A stretch of 32,639 nt of DNA, taken from Cysteiniphilum marinum. Its GTDB lineage: Bacteria > Pseudomonadota > Gammaproteobacteria > Francisellales > Francisellaceae. The first letter of the stretch is position 1, and each line of letters begins with the position of its first letter. This document shows, in pieces, positions 25,923 to 32,639 of this stretch. The DNA is taken from NCBI RefSeq assembly GCF_014857925.1, contig NZ_JACYVZ010000031.1, positions 1 to 32,639 on the forward strand. Direction: 5' to 3'. The notes under the pieces were generated by a model, which did not search any database, was not told the DNA's origin, and saw only the letters and a list, made by a program, of their open reading frames with translations. The position numbers and the translations under genes are program-made.

Positions 25923-25979
25923 TGGGCTTGAACCTTGCCTTATGCTGATTAAACGCTTACATGCTATTTATCTCTTTAG

Positions 25980-26132
25980 TTATGTAATGACGTTGCCAGC
26001 GTTGATTCATATGTGCAATACATCCCTTCTTTTGAAAATTTCAAAGGAAAAATGTATTACGATCATCTCGCATATGAGCAACTTTCAATGGAGACTGACG
26101 TACCCTTCCTGTATTACTGCATGCTCCACTGA
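25980..26132 (+). pseudogene. Possible gene remnant downstream of the porin
   Basis: A 50-codon stretch open from just after TAG 25977 to TGA 26130 has a protein-like composition (VASVDSYVQYIPSF, YYDHLAYEQLSMETDVPFL), unlike the Cys/Ser-rich alternative frame at 25942-26160. It has no start codon near its beginning and no ribosome site. I cannot name its family. The rest of 25923-26254 shows nothing else. Confidence 0.25.
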
Positions 26133-26254
26133 AATATTCTTTAAAAAAATTAAGCTATAACCATTGAAATACACTGATTTAAATGATGGTTAAAATTCAA
26201 AATATATATCCATCGTGAATCATTTTGCGGTGGGTATAAAGGGGAGAAACAAAG

Positions 26255-27292
26255 ATGTCTAGTAGACAATTAAAATTAGTCACAACAAGTGTTGCTTTAA
26301 TAGGTCTTGGTTTGATAAATTTTTCAAATGCATCGAGTAATATCGCTGGTGATAATGGTTATATCTATACTTTTATTACGCATAGAGATAATGAACTATT
26401 CTTATCAAAAAACCAAATAATCAATGGTGCCATACAAAACAAAGCTTACAGCCCAGTTAGGCTAACTGGGGTTAATAAAGATGGTAACTTAAATGGTGTT
26501 GCAACAACTCCTGATGGAAAAACGCTCTACTTATCCTCGTACAGTGAAGATTATAATCAAAGATATATTTATGCTTGCATGGAAAGTGGTGCAGAATATC
26601 GTGCATATGATTGCACAATGATAGGATTACCAGCAGAAATAGATAACCAGTTAAATTTTGGCTTCCATAAAATTACTTATAATAATGGAAATCTTTATAT
26701 TACTTTAACTGGGAAAGTAAATGGCTTTTATGCAGGCGCTTTAATTTATGATACAAAGAGCCAGCGTTTTTTAAAAGGCGGGAAATCTAAAAGTTATTTT
26801 TTTGCAGTAAACCCTCATAAGTTTGACAGTGGTGATGTGATTAACTTTTCTCAGGATGGGGCGCATTATATTTCAGTTCCACAGCATGCTTACAGTGCGT
26901 TATCATATGGCAAGGTAGATAATCAAGGCCTTTTGACTGAGCAACAAAGTGCACCTACACAATTTTATCTTGGGTCAGCTGCTTTTCTTTCTCCTGCAAG
27001 TAGTGGTCTGCCAGTTCTTTTTAGTGATCATACTCAGGTATATTATTTTGATAATATAGATAAATTAGAGCATAACGAAGGAACTATAGTTTCAAACAAA
27101 CGTATTTATACCATGAAAACAGCGATAAATAGTAGGTATATTTTGGGTTGTGACGACAGTGACAGAAAGATGTATATTGCTGATATTTCTAAACTAAATG
27201 CAACAAGTAAAATGTCATTTGTAAGCATAGCGCCAAGCTCAGGAAAAAGCTGTACACACAATAGTACAGCATCACTTTTCGTAACAAACTAA
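26255..27292 (+). CDS. Secreted beta-rich protein of unknown function
   Basis: A 345-residue protein with a signal peptide (residues 1-26, ending FSNA) and GGGGAG eleven bases before the ATG. The mature part has repeated strand-turn units such as YIYTFITHRDNELFLSK, GVATTPDGKTLYLSSYS, YNNGNLYITLTG and TQVYYFDNID, which read like blades of a beta-propeller (the TPDGKTLYLSS unit is typical). Four or five cysteines suggest disulfides in the periplasm or outside. No catalytic motif is visible. It sits between the porin pseudogene and the pilin locus, and is convergent with the minus-strand pilin. A perfect 19-bp palindrome lies in its coding region at 26452-26470. Confidence 0.7.
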   Translation: MSSRQLKLVTTSVALIGLGLINFSNASSNIAGDNGYIYTFITHRDNELFLSKNQIINGAIQNKAYSPVRLTGVNKDGNLNGVATTPDGKTLYLSSYSEDYNQRYIYACMESGAEYRAYDCTMIGLPAEIDNQLNFGFHKITYNNGNLYITLTGKVNGFYAGALIYDTKSQRFLKGGKSKSYFFAVNPHKFDSGDVINFSQDGAHYISVPQHAYSALSYGKVDNQGLLTEQQSAPTQFYLGSAAFLSPASSGLPVLFSDHTQVYYFDNIDKLEHNEGTIVSNKRIYTMKTAINSRYILGCDDSDRKMYIADISKLNATSKMSFVSIAPSSGKSCTHNSTASLFVTN

Positions 27293-27328
27293 TTACAACT
27301 TTAGTTGGTTAGAAAAATATTTATTCCA

Positions 27329-27934
27329 TTAATCCCAAACACCATGAATATTCAATAAAACAACGCCGTGATAATATCCTTCGATCATCTTGTTGAGTGT
27401 CTCGCTGGTGATATGAATTTGATGCGTTTGGTTGTGCGTTAGCTGAAGTCGTGATGTGTCTAGCTCAATATCATTGACAAATATTTGAAGTGGGATTTTG
27501 TGAAAATCGCCTTCGTTATCACTGTTTAGCGATGTTAATGTTGCCGCGCTAGCAAGTGCTATCGTTGCCGGCTCAGCAAGCTGCAACTGTAAGCGCTTGT
27601 TGCTGTTACTAAAGTGCATCTTGTGATCATCTTCAGTTTGTAAGCTTGGCTGTAATGACGCCTTATTTTGTGCATTAAGATTCGATAGTTGTAATTTATC
27701 AGGCTGACTAATTCGTGCAGTGACTGTCAGAGTCATACTTGCTGATTGTGTTGTAGCAAAGCTTATCTGGCTTATACAAAACAGATTAAGTGTGGTAAGC
27801 GCGATAAAAAATATACCCAATAAGTGCTGTAACCAATGCATTGGGTAAATACAGCACTTTGTCGATGGTCGTTTTATGATCGCATCGGCTGGGTGATGAT
27901 ATAAATGCTTAGTGAGTATTGTCCTTGCTGTCAT
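27329..27934 (-). CDS. CS1-type (alternate chaperone-usher) fimbrial subunit-like protein
   Basis: A 201-residue protein whose mature part follows the CS1/CFA-I major pilin plan: ASMTLTVTARISQPDKLQL at the N-terminus, a central IPLQIFVNDIEL, and a closing strand EGYYHGVVLLNIHGVWD like the G-x-Y-x-G-x-V-x-L end of CfaB-type subunits. There are no cysteines in the mature region, as expected. A signal peptide of usual type starts at Met33 (HWLQHLLGIFFIALTTLNL), preceded by 32 extra residues; only the longer start at 27934 has a good ribosome site (AAGGAG). The MITE copy B ends 20 bases upstream, so the present leader and N-terminal extension may be by-products of that insertion. Confidence 0.6.
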   Translation of the reverse strand: MTARTILTKHLYHHPADAIIKRPSTKCCIYPMHWLQHLLGIFFIALTTLNLFCISQISFATTQSASMTLTVTARISQPDKLQLSNLNAQNKASLQPSLQTEDDHKMHFSNSNKRLQLQLAEPATIALASAATLTSLNSDNEGDFHKIPLQIFVNDIELDTSRLQLTHNQTHQIHITSETLNKMIEGYYHGVVLLNIHGVWD

Positions 27935-27954
27935 AGTCTATGCTCCTTTATCTA

Positions 27955-28129
27955 TTGGAGTTACGAACTTTTGCTATTTCAACACCCCGCCTCGCAAGCT
28001 AGGCGCCCCTCTTGCAAAGAGGGGAATTAAAATCACCGTCGCCCAATTCCTCTCTTTGCAAGAGGAGTGGCAGCCGTAGGCTGACGGGGTGTTTATAAAT
28101 CATAGTTCTTCTAAAGTGCGTAACTCCAT
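27955..28129. mobile_element. MITE-like element, copy B (175 bp)
   Basis: Terminal repeats TTGGAGTTACGAACTTT and (inverted) ATGGAGTTACGCACTTT match copy A at 19224-19401. The inside is the same palindrome, CACCCCGCCTCG with GACGGGGTG, and CCCCTCTTGCAAAGAGGGG facing CCTCTCTTTGCAAGAGG with two changes. TA flanks the left end; the right flank is TT, so the target duplication has drifted. It has no coding frame. It lies in the divergent gap (27935-28329) between pilin and chaperone, where it displaces the pilin promoter. The remaining 200 bases up to the chaperone ATG show nothing else. Confidence 0.75.
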
Positions 28130-28329
28130 TTATTTAGTTATCTGAGTCCTTCCTGTGGCAATTTGAGTATAGTTTTTAGATGTACTAAGTCAAATAGCAA
28201 ATTCAACAATTACATTTCCTTACACAATCATTCGAAATGGTAAATATCTTGTCACTAGAGATGGGTAGACTAACCTCGTTCAACGTAATGGGGCGTTGGA
28301 GCAAAACGTAAAATATGGGGATTTAAATT

Positions 28330-29277
28330 ATGTTTTAACCGATATCGAAAATCATTGGTTTTTCAAACTTAGGTTTATTATTGTTGACTGCGGCTAATCA
28401 GGGTAATGCAGTGCCATACAAGGATTGCTCAGGTGGGATTGCTGTTAATGGCTTGTTTGACTATTGGCATAAAGACAAAGATGGCAAAATGCAGTTGACC
28501 AAAACGCTTACAAATAATAGTTGTGGAACAGCGCTTTATTATATTGTTAACATTGCGCGTGTTGAAAATCCATTTGCTAAAAATGGCAAGAAGGAAAAAG
28601 ACATCACCCTTACGCCAAAAGAAATGGCGCAAAGTATCTTGCCTTCAAAAACGCGCTTGATCTTGGCGCCAAAGCATAAACAGTCGATCAATCTTTATAT
28701 GCCTGAAGGCAACCATAATGATAAGTTAAGTTTCTATTGCGTAAGCTTCCAACCGGTTATTCCAAGCAAAAAGTATGGCTTTGATATCGATGAAAAAACA
28801 GAAAAGGAACTGCAAGCACAAACAACGATTGGTATGGGGGTGGCAACTGCAGTTGTCGTTGAGCCGGTGCATCCTGATTATAGCTATAGCGATAGCCAAA
28901 AGGGTAATCAAGTCACCTTAACCAATAAGGGTAATGCGTTATTATTTGCTGATTCTAGTGGCAGTTGCATCAAGCCGCAGGCAAACAACAAGGCTAAAAC
29001 AAATCTAGCGGCAACTAAAGCGCAACAAGGTCAACTAGATAAAGTAGCTAAAGTAAACAAAGAGGCTAAAGTAGCAAAAACAACAGCCAAGCAAGCAGCT
29101 AAGTCAAAAGTCACTGAGATCCAGTGTAATGACAATGGTTATGCAAATCTTGAGTTAAAACTTTATCCACAGCAAAGCAAAACAGTCGATTTATCACACT
29201 ATAAAGATCAAGTGACATTGACGATGAAAAAAGGCTATCAACGTGAGACGCATTATTACAATGTCACACATGCCTAA
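28330..29277 (+). pseudogene. CS1-type pilus chaperone with a stop at codon 3
   Basis: ATG 28330 has GGGGA eight bases upstream, but codon 3 is TAA (28336). Behind it the same frame gives an intact signal peptide (IIGFSNLGLLLLTAA..GNA) and a PapD-like chaperone. PSKTRLILAPKHKQSINL then FYCVSFQPV is the subunit-binding strand; VTLTNKGNALLF and LYPQQSKTVDL correspond to the second domain of CfaA-like chaperones. Between two cysteines sits a 48-residue Lys/Ala/Gln-rich insert, unusual for the family. As written translation would need reinitiation, for instance at TTG 28381, which loses the signal peptide. TAA for CAA (Gln) is a one-base change. Readthrough or sequencing error cannot be excluded. 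Confidence 0.6.
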
Positions 29278-29859
29278 TATTCACGACAAAATACTCCACA
29301 AGATTTGCAATTAGATCTTATCAATCATGATTTAACTGTTAATGCGACTAAGACAATTAATTACGGTCAATACTCAGTGCTAGCTAATTGGTCTCAATAT
29401 GCTGCATGGAATGCGATAGGTAATACCAGCCAAGTATCAGATGTAAAAGATATGCTTGCTATTAGAATAAGTGGTGGCTCCAAAGGTGATATTACAAAGT
29501 TAGTGGGGTATACATTGACTTTTGATGGAACAGATATGACAGATACACAATCAAAGAAAACACTTCAATACAATAGGATTTTTTATCCTACTAAAGAAGG
29601 GGGTATTAAAGTAACAGGGGATGCTAATCCACCTTCAGATCTATTTACTGGGCTAGATGCTGCATCATTTACTAATAGTCCAAATGGTACAAAGTATAAT
29701 GTCACGACAAATTCTTTTAAAAAGACACCTTCAAAACGGACGGGGGCTATATACGTGCCTTTTGGGCTTACGTTATTTACAGATAAGGCAGCTGCTGTAT
29801 CAGCAGCTGGTGGTACCTTTACCGGAACTATAACAATTAGTTTAAATGGTGTTTTTTAA
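29278..29859 (+). pseudogene. Start-less pilin-like subunit in frame behind the chaperone
   Basis: The frame opens immediately after the chaperone TAA (29275-29277) and runs 193 codons to TAA at 29857. It has no ATG, no ribosome site and no signal peptide; TTG 29305 is only the first conventional start. The sequence shares the plan of the intact pilin at 30151: an early LTVNAT strand, and a late AIYVPFGLTLF that matches FYIPYGVIVE, then a closing strand TGTITISLNGVF. It is likely a second subunit whose signal peptide was lost in a deletion joining it to the chaperone gene, or the tail of a fused protein split by a nonsense change. Confidence 0.5.
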
Positions 29860-29899
29860 AAAGAAGAAAATACTGATCTGCTTAGTATAGGGAGTAAAA

Positions 29900-29995
29900 G
29901 ATGGTAGGTCCAGAACTGATTTCCATCACCTGTCATCTTTTAATTCTCAATTTTAGGTGGTTTTATTTAAAGCCATATTTATTTAATTACTTTTG
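29900..29995 (+). repeat. Degenerate first copy (R0) of the pilin-locus 3' module
   Basis: Forty bases after the second pilin frame, this sequence parallels R1 and R2: GATTTCCATCACCTGTCATC, then a GGTGGTTTTATTTAAAGCC core. It keeps an imperfect hairpin (GATGGTAGGT with ACCTGTCATC, 8 of 10 pairs) but has no terminator arm. The rest up to 30150 is an AT-rich pilin leader with GGGGA before the ATG. Confidence 0.5.
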
Positions 29996-30150
29996 TTGTG
30001 ATCTGTTAAGTGGTAGGGGATACGGCTCAAGTAACTATTGTTTTAAGGGTGAGAATAAAGAAATTTGTTAATCATTATTAGCAAATAAACCATATTTTTA
30101 TATGGGGAGTAAATTAAAAAAATATATAAAATATCAAAGGGGATAAAAAT

Positions 30151-30852
30151 ATGAAAATGAAATTAATTGGGTTAAGTATTGCTTTAGCGAGTGTTGGGTT
30201 GGTTGGTTTAGCGAGTGCTGGAGGATCTGGAACTCGAACTGCTAAAGTTACTGTAAATGCTACAGTCGATAAATCTGCAACTAAAGATTTAGAGTTCTTA
30301 ATACATAAAAAATTTGATGCAGGTAGTGCTGCATTAACATATGATTTTGGTAATTTGGAAATTATGCCACGTGCTAATGATGCGAAGAATTATGCATTTG
30401 GCGTAGTTAATGGTTATCTTGATCCGGTATCAGGGTTACCTCAGACGCTGGCACTGGAAATTAAAAATGCAACAAAGAGCAGTATTACATTAACTTCTTT
30501 AAGTATTGAGACAACTAGAGGAGCGGTGACTTCTTCAGATTCAGCTCTAAGTCCTTTTATTAGATTGACAACTGTTGATAAAGGTTTATGTGGTCAGGTC
30601 AATGCTTCAGACTCTGTTCCACAACAATTATACTCTAACTGTACTGACAAACCGAAGGATATTGCAGCTGCTAGAATGGACGTGGATATTAGTAATATTT
30701 CTGGTAAAGGTGTTATCGATACTGGAAAGTCATTTTATATCCCTTACGGTGTAATTGTAGAAGCTAATCAGGCTGCTTATGACGCAATTGCTGTAGGCTC
30801 TGCTCAAACGATGTCATTACAAGCAGAATTTAAATTAGCTGCTAGTTGGTAA
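30151..30852 (+). CDS. Secreted pilin-like subunit, intact
   Basis: A 233-residue protein with a clear signal peptide cut after LVGLASA (residues 1-23). The mature chain begins with strands TAKVTVNATVDK, has TLALEIKNATKSSITLTSL, two cysteines (LCGQ and YSNC), and closes with FYIPYGVIVEANQAAYDAI and MSLQAEFKLAASW. The layout and the YIPYG motif match the damaged subunit just upstream, so the two are paralogues. It is probably a structural subunit of the CS1-like fibre, or a surface protein evolved from one; family assignment beyond that is weak. GGGG precedes the ATG. R1 follows. Confidence 0.6.
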   Translation: MKMKLIGLSIALASVGLVGLASAGGSGTRTAKVTVNATVDKSATKDLEFLIHKKFDAGSAALTYDFGNLEIMPRANDAKNYAFGVVNGYLDPVSGLPQTLALEIKNATKSSITLTSLSIETTRGAVTSSDSALSPFIRLTTVDKGLCGQVNASDSVPQQLYSNCTDKPKDIAAARMDVDISNISGKGVIDTGKSFYIPYGVIVEANQAAYDAIAVGSAQTMSLQAEFKLAASW

Positions 30853-30869
30853 TCACAATGACATAAATA

Positions 30870-30983
30870 GACAGGATCAGGATCAATTCCCATTACCTGT
30901 CTTCTTATTGAATCTGAAGCTTAAGCGGCTTTATTTGTTTAAAATATTACAATTACGATAAGCCGCTTGTTAGCGGCTTTTTT
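30870..30983 (+). terminator. R1: hairpin, competing arm and intrinsic terminator ahead of the next gene
   Basis: Three elements lie in order: a hairpin GACAGG (30870-75) with CCTGTC (30896-901); arm a AAGCGGCTT (30923-31); arm b AAGCCGCTT (30960-68); arm c AGCGGCTT (30972-79) followed by six T's. Arms b and c form a standard terminator with a four-base loop; arms a and b can form a rival 9-bp stem that would prevent it. It ends 27 bases before ATG 31011, so it can serve as 3' end of the pilin or attenuator for the next gene. Terminator itself is near certain; the switching is inference. Confidence 0.8.
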
Positions 30984-31010
30984 GTTATTAAAAATTAAGA
31001 GAGAGAATTT

Positions 31011-31460
31011 ATGAAAAAAATATTAGCAATTATATGTGGTATTTGTGTTTTATCATCTGCCATGGCGGGTGTGGTGACTAGTCAAGGTACAATGCAAAGC
31101 AGTGGAAATGACGTATCCTTTACTTTTTGGGATACTAACCATACTATGTATAGATGCTTCTTGCACACAGAAAGTCAGATGAATTATTCGGGTGACTTTG
31201 AACTATATGATCCTAAACAGAGCGCAGATTTATTTCGCTTGCTAAATGGGTTTCGAGGAAAAGTTAAGGTGACAATTTCAAATAAAAGTTTGGGTTCTGT
31301 TGAAGCTGATTATAAAATGCTAAGTATGAAGATTTCTACAGATATACCAAGCAATCAATATAGCGCTTCTATAATATTACCTATGCAAGCACAGACTAGT
31401 TTTCCAAATCAAGATGTTAAATTAGAAGGTGGTAGTGGCTGTCGGTTGTCAATAGCATAA
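31011..31460 (+). CDS. Small secreted protein of the pilin locus
   Basis: A 149-residue protein with a short signal peptide (KKILAIICGICVLSSAMA). The mature part has alternating strands, one cysteine near the start (TMYRCFLH) and one at the end (GGSGCRLSIA) that could form a single disulfide, giving a closed beta-sandwich. I recognise no family. GAGAG lies seven bases before the ATG, and R1 sits directly upstream and R2 directly downstream, so it is bracketed by two copies of the same module as though the gene and module had duplicated as a cassette. It could be a minor subunit or unrelated periplasmic protein. Confidence 0.6.
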   Translation: MKKILAIICGICVLSSAMAGVVTSQGTMQSSGNDVSFTFWDTNHTMYRCFLHTESQMNYSGDFELYDPKQSADLFRLLNGFRGKVKVTISNKSLGSVEADYKMLSMKISTDIPSNQYSASIILPMQAQTSFPNQDVKLEGGSGCRLSIA

Positions 31461-31470
31461 AGAGTAACGG

Positions 31471-31579
31471 GGTCAGGGCTAATTTCCATGACCTGTCTTC
31501 TGATTGAGTCTGAAGCTTAAGCGGCTTTATTTATTTAAAATATTATAATTACGATAAGCCGCTTGTTAGCGGCTTTTTT
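31471..31579 (+). terminator. R2: second copy of the module and terminator
   Basis: R2 repeats R1 601 bases later with about 85-90% identity. Arm a (31519-27), arm b (31556-64) and arm c (31568-75) are identical to R1, with six T's at the end (31574-79). The upstream hairpin is different in sequence but still forms: GGTCA (31471-75) with TGACC (31489-93). No gene follows closely, so this copy acts as a plain terminator for the small secreted gene. Confidence 0.8.
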
Positions 31580-31950
31580 GTTTCTAAAGGCTTGAGACTT
31601 ATGGTCTCCACCACGAAGAAATCTTGTGTAGTTATTTTCGATTATGCCAGCCCATTCAGAGGACAGAAGACAGAAGACAGAGGACAGAGGACAGAGATTG
31701 GCAAGCAAAACCTAACCCATGGTATTTGGCGCAAAACTTTAATGGGCATCAAATCAGTAGATCAAAGGCATTTAGTTTAAGTTATCTGTATCATGTTGAT
31801 AGATAGCTAAGACTTAGTGATATGCGTGCAGGAAGGTTGCCATAGCAAATTTTAGTCCTTAAAGCGGATAAGTGCTTTGTGATGGGTATATATTCTGTTT
31901 CACCTTGTTTAATGCTAAACTTTATACAAATGCAACCATAGGAGCGCATT
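31580..31950. other. Gene-poor interval with a heptamer repeat
   Basis: The frames at 31592-31780 and 31624-31806 run across the heptamer repeat and lack ribosome sites, so I treat the stretch as non-coding. TTTGTGATGGGTATA at 31876-31890, also found before carA, supplies a TATATT for the next gene. Confidence 0.5.
31659..31696. repeat. Heptamer tandem repeat, 5.4 units
   Basis: GAGGACA, GAAGACA, GAAGACA, GAGGACA, GAGGACA and a partial GAG run in a row. The unit is GARGACA, purine-rich on the plus strand. Such heptamer arrays change copy number by slippage. It is not inside a credible gene. Confidence 0.8.
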
Positions 31951-32310
31951 ATGAATGATGAAGTAAAAGTAACAATTACTCAGGATAAATTGGTCGATAT
32001 CCTAATGCATGCAGCCACTAGAGAAGATATTGCCAATGTTAAAACTGAAATATCAGGTCTGGGTGATAAACTAGATAAAGATATTGCCAATGTTAGAACT
32101 GAAATATCAGGCCTGCGTGATAAGCTTGATAAAGATATTGCCTCTGTGAATAACCAAATAAACAAACTAGATAATCGAATCGATAAACTGGATAATCGTA
32201 TTGATAAATTGGATAGTCGAATCGACAGTAATTTCAAATGGATGATGGGCGCCATCATTATTGCCATTTTAATTCCTCTTGTATCCAAGTTTATTCCGGT
32301 TCTTCATTGA
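31951..32310 (+). CDS. Coiled-coil membrane protein with internal repeats
   Basis: A 119-residue protein: an N-terminal helix (VTITQDKLVDILMHAATREDI), a long coiled coil, and one C-terminal membrane helix (WMMGAIIIAILIPLVSKFI). The coil is built from two and a half 18-residue units (DIANVKTEISGLGDKLDK) followed by three 7-residue units (NKLDNRIDKLDNRIDKLDSR), repeated at DNA level too. AGGAG with an eight-base gap precedes ATG 31951. The plan is like DUF1640 and other coil-plus-anchor proteins with no established role. Copy-number changes of the units would lengthen or shorten the coil in heptads without breaking it. Confidence 0.75.
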   Translation: MNDEVKVTITQDKLVDILMHAATREDIANVKTEISGLGDKLDKDIANVRTEISGLRDKLDKDIASVNNQINKLDNRIDKLDNRIDKLDSRIDSNFKWMMGAIIIAILIPLVSKFIPVLH

Positions 32311-32359
32311 TTCTTTTTGCTATACTTCAGCAAGTTTTAACTAAGGCAGCTAATCATAA

Positions 32360-32554
32360 ATGGCAGATAAACACGATAATGTTTTCAAAGATTTAATCAG
32401 CAATAGAGATTTTGCAGTGAGCTTTTTGCAAAACTATATGCCAGAAGAACTTGTTCACTTGGTTGATTGGAAAAGTATTGTTTTAGCATCTGCTAATGTT
32501 GAGCATGTGCGGCAACGTGCGACCTGCAAGTCGTACAATTCGTTGTTATGCTAA
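32360..32554 (+). pseudogene. Truncated Rpn-family recombination-promoting nuclease
   Basis: The 64-residue frame starts with DKHDNVFKDLISNRDFAVSFL and EELVHLVDWKSIVLASANVEH, the N-terminus of Rpn/YhgA-like PD-(D/E)XK proteins (about 300 residues when complete), which promote RecA-independent recombination. The match stops near VEHVRQRAT; the frame then reads 8 unrelated codons (CKSYNSLLC) and closes. Two hairpins begin at once behind it. So the gene is interrupted, by insertion or deletion; whether the rest lies beyond the window is unknown. Confidence 0.75.
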
Positions 32555-32591
32555 TTCTAAGATTAGACATAACCAATCATTTTGCTGATTG
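32545..32591. other. Two adjacent hairpins at the Rpn break
   Basis: GTTATGCTAAT (32545-55) pairs with ATTAGACATAAC (32562-73) with one bulge, and CAATCA (32574-79) pairs perfectly with TGATTG (32586-91). Such subterminal hairpins occur at ends of IS200/IS605-type elements, which would explain the break, but no transposase is visible before the window ends. Confidence 0.4.
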
Positions 32592-32639
32592 TTATCCTCT
32601 CCCATATGCTTATCTGGCAACGGATTGGTGTAAAGCTGG

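Noticed and set aside
25942-26160. 72-codon frame after the porin
   Set aside because: No ribosome site and Cys/Ser/Ile-rich; another frame of the same DNA looks more protein-like and is itself only a weak remnant.
31592-31806. Two overlapping frames of 60-62 codons
   Set aside because: Both are created by the heptamer repeat, which is open in several frames; no ribosome site.
1-32639. CRISPR array, tRNA or rRNA genes
   Set aside because: I looked for spaced direct repeats and for cloverleaf or rRNA signatures and saw none; the repeats present are MITEs, palindromes, terminator modules and tandem heptamers.

Overview
The window looks like chromosomal DNA of a low-GC gammaproteobacterium. 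The gene complement (ispB, purH, ruvX next to an AlgH remnant, pgsA, infA, an LbtU-like porin, a GC-poor intergenic repeat load) would suit the Francisella / Fastidiosibacteraceae / Piscirickettsia neighbourhood. That placement is inference from gene content and codon bias only; no 16S gene is present.

Positions 1-8700 are almost entirely minus strand: a Phd-like antitoxin, purH, an MscS-type channel, ruvX overlapped by a 45-codon remnant of yqgE/algH, a MazEF-type toxin-antitoxin pair with a palindromic operator, a DSD1/D-threonine-aldolase-like PLP enzyme, a YcgN-type cysteine-cluster protein, ispB and an SLC6-like (NSS) transporter. A Nudix hydrolase lies divergently inside this block. Positions 8800-16150 carry a FUSC-family membrane protein, a two-helix small membrane protein, a bacterial eRF1-like (baeRF) protein whose frame continues past its UAG stop into a membrane helix, a large Ig-like lipoprotein and a POT peptide transporter.

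Positions 16550-24190 are mostly housekeeping: carA-dut in tandem, pgsA, infA, a TauE/SafE permease, a Sad-type succinate semialdehyde dehydrogenase, udk, comF, a 36-aa small protein with its own strong ribosome site, and a TRIC/YadS-type channel. The gap between infA and the permease holds repeats, including a 178-bp TA-flanked MITE.

Positions 24540-31600 are an accessory, surface-protein region. It has an outer-membrane porin damaged at both ends, a secreted beta-rich protein, and a degraded CS1-type (alternate chaperone) pilus locus: a pilin on the minus strand, a chaperone with a stop at codon 3, a start-less pilin fragment in frame behind it, an intact pilin, and a small secreted protein. 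No usher is present. Related modules follow three of these genes; two of them end in a textbook intrinsic terminator with a competing upstream arm, one placed directly ahead of the next gene like an attenuator. A second MITE copy sits 20 bp upstream of the minus-strand pilin.

The last kilobase has a heptamer tandem repeat, a coiled-coil membrane protein built from internal DNA repeats, and a truncated Rpn-family nuclease gene that ends in two strong hairpins. No tRNA, rRNA, CRISPR array or complete transposase was found.
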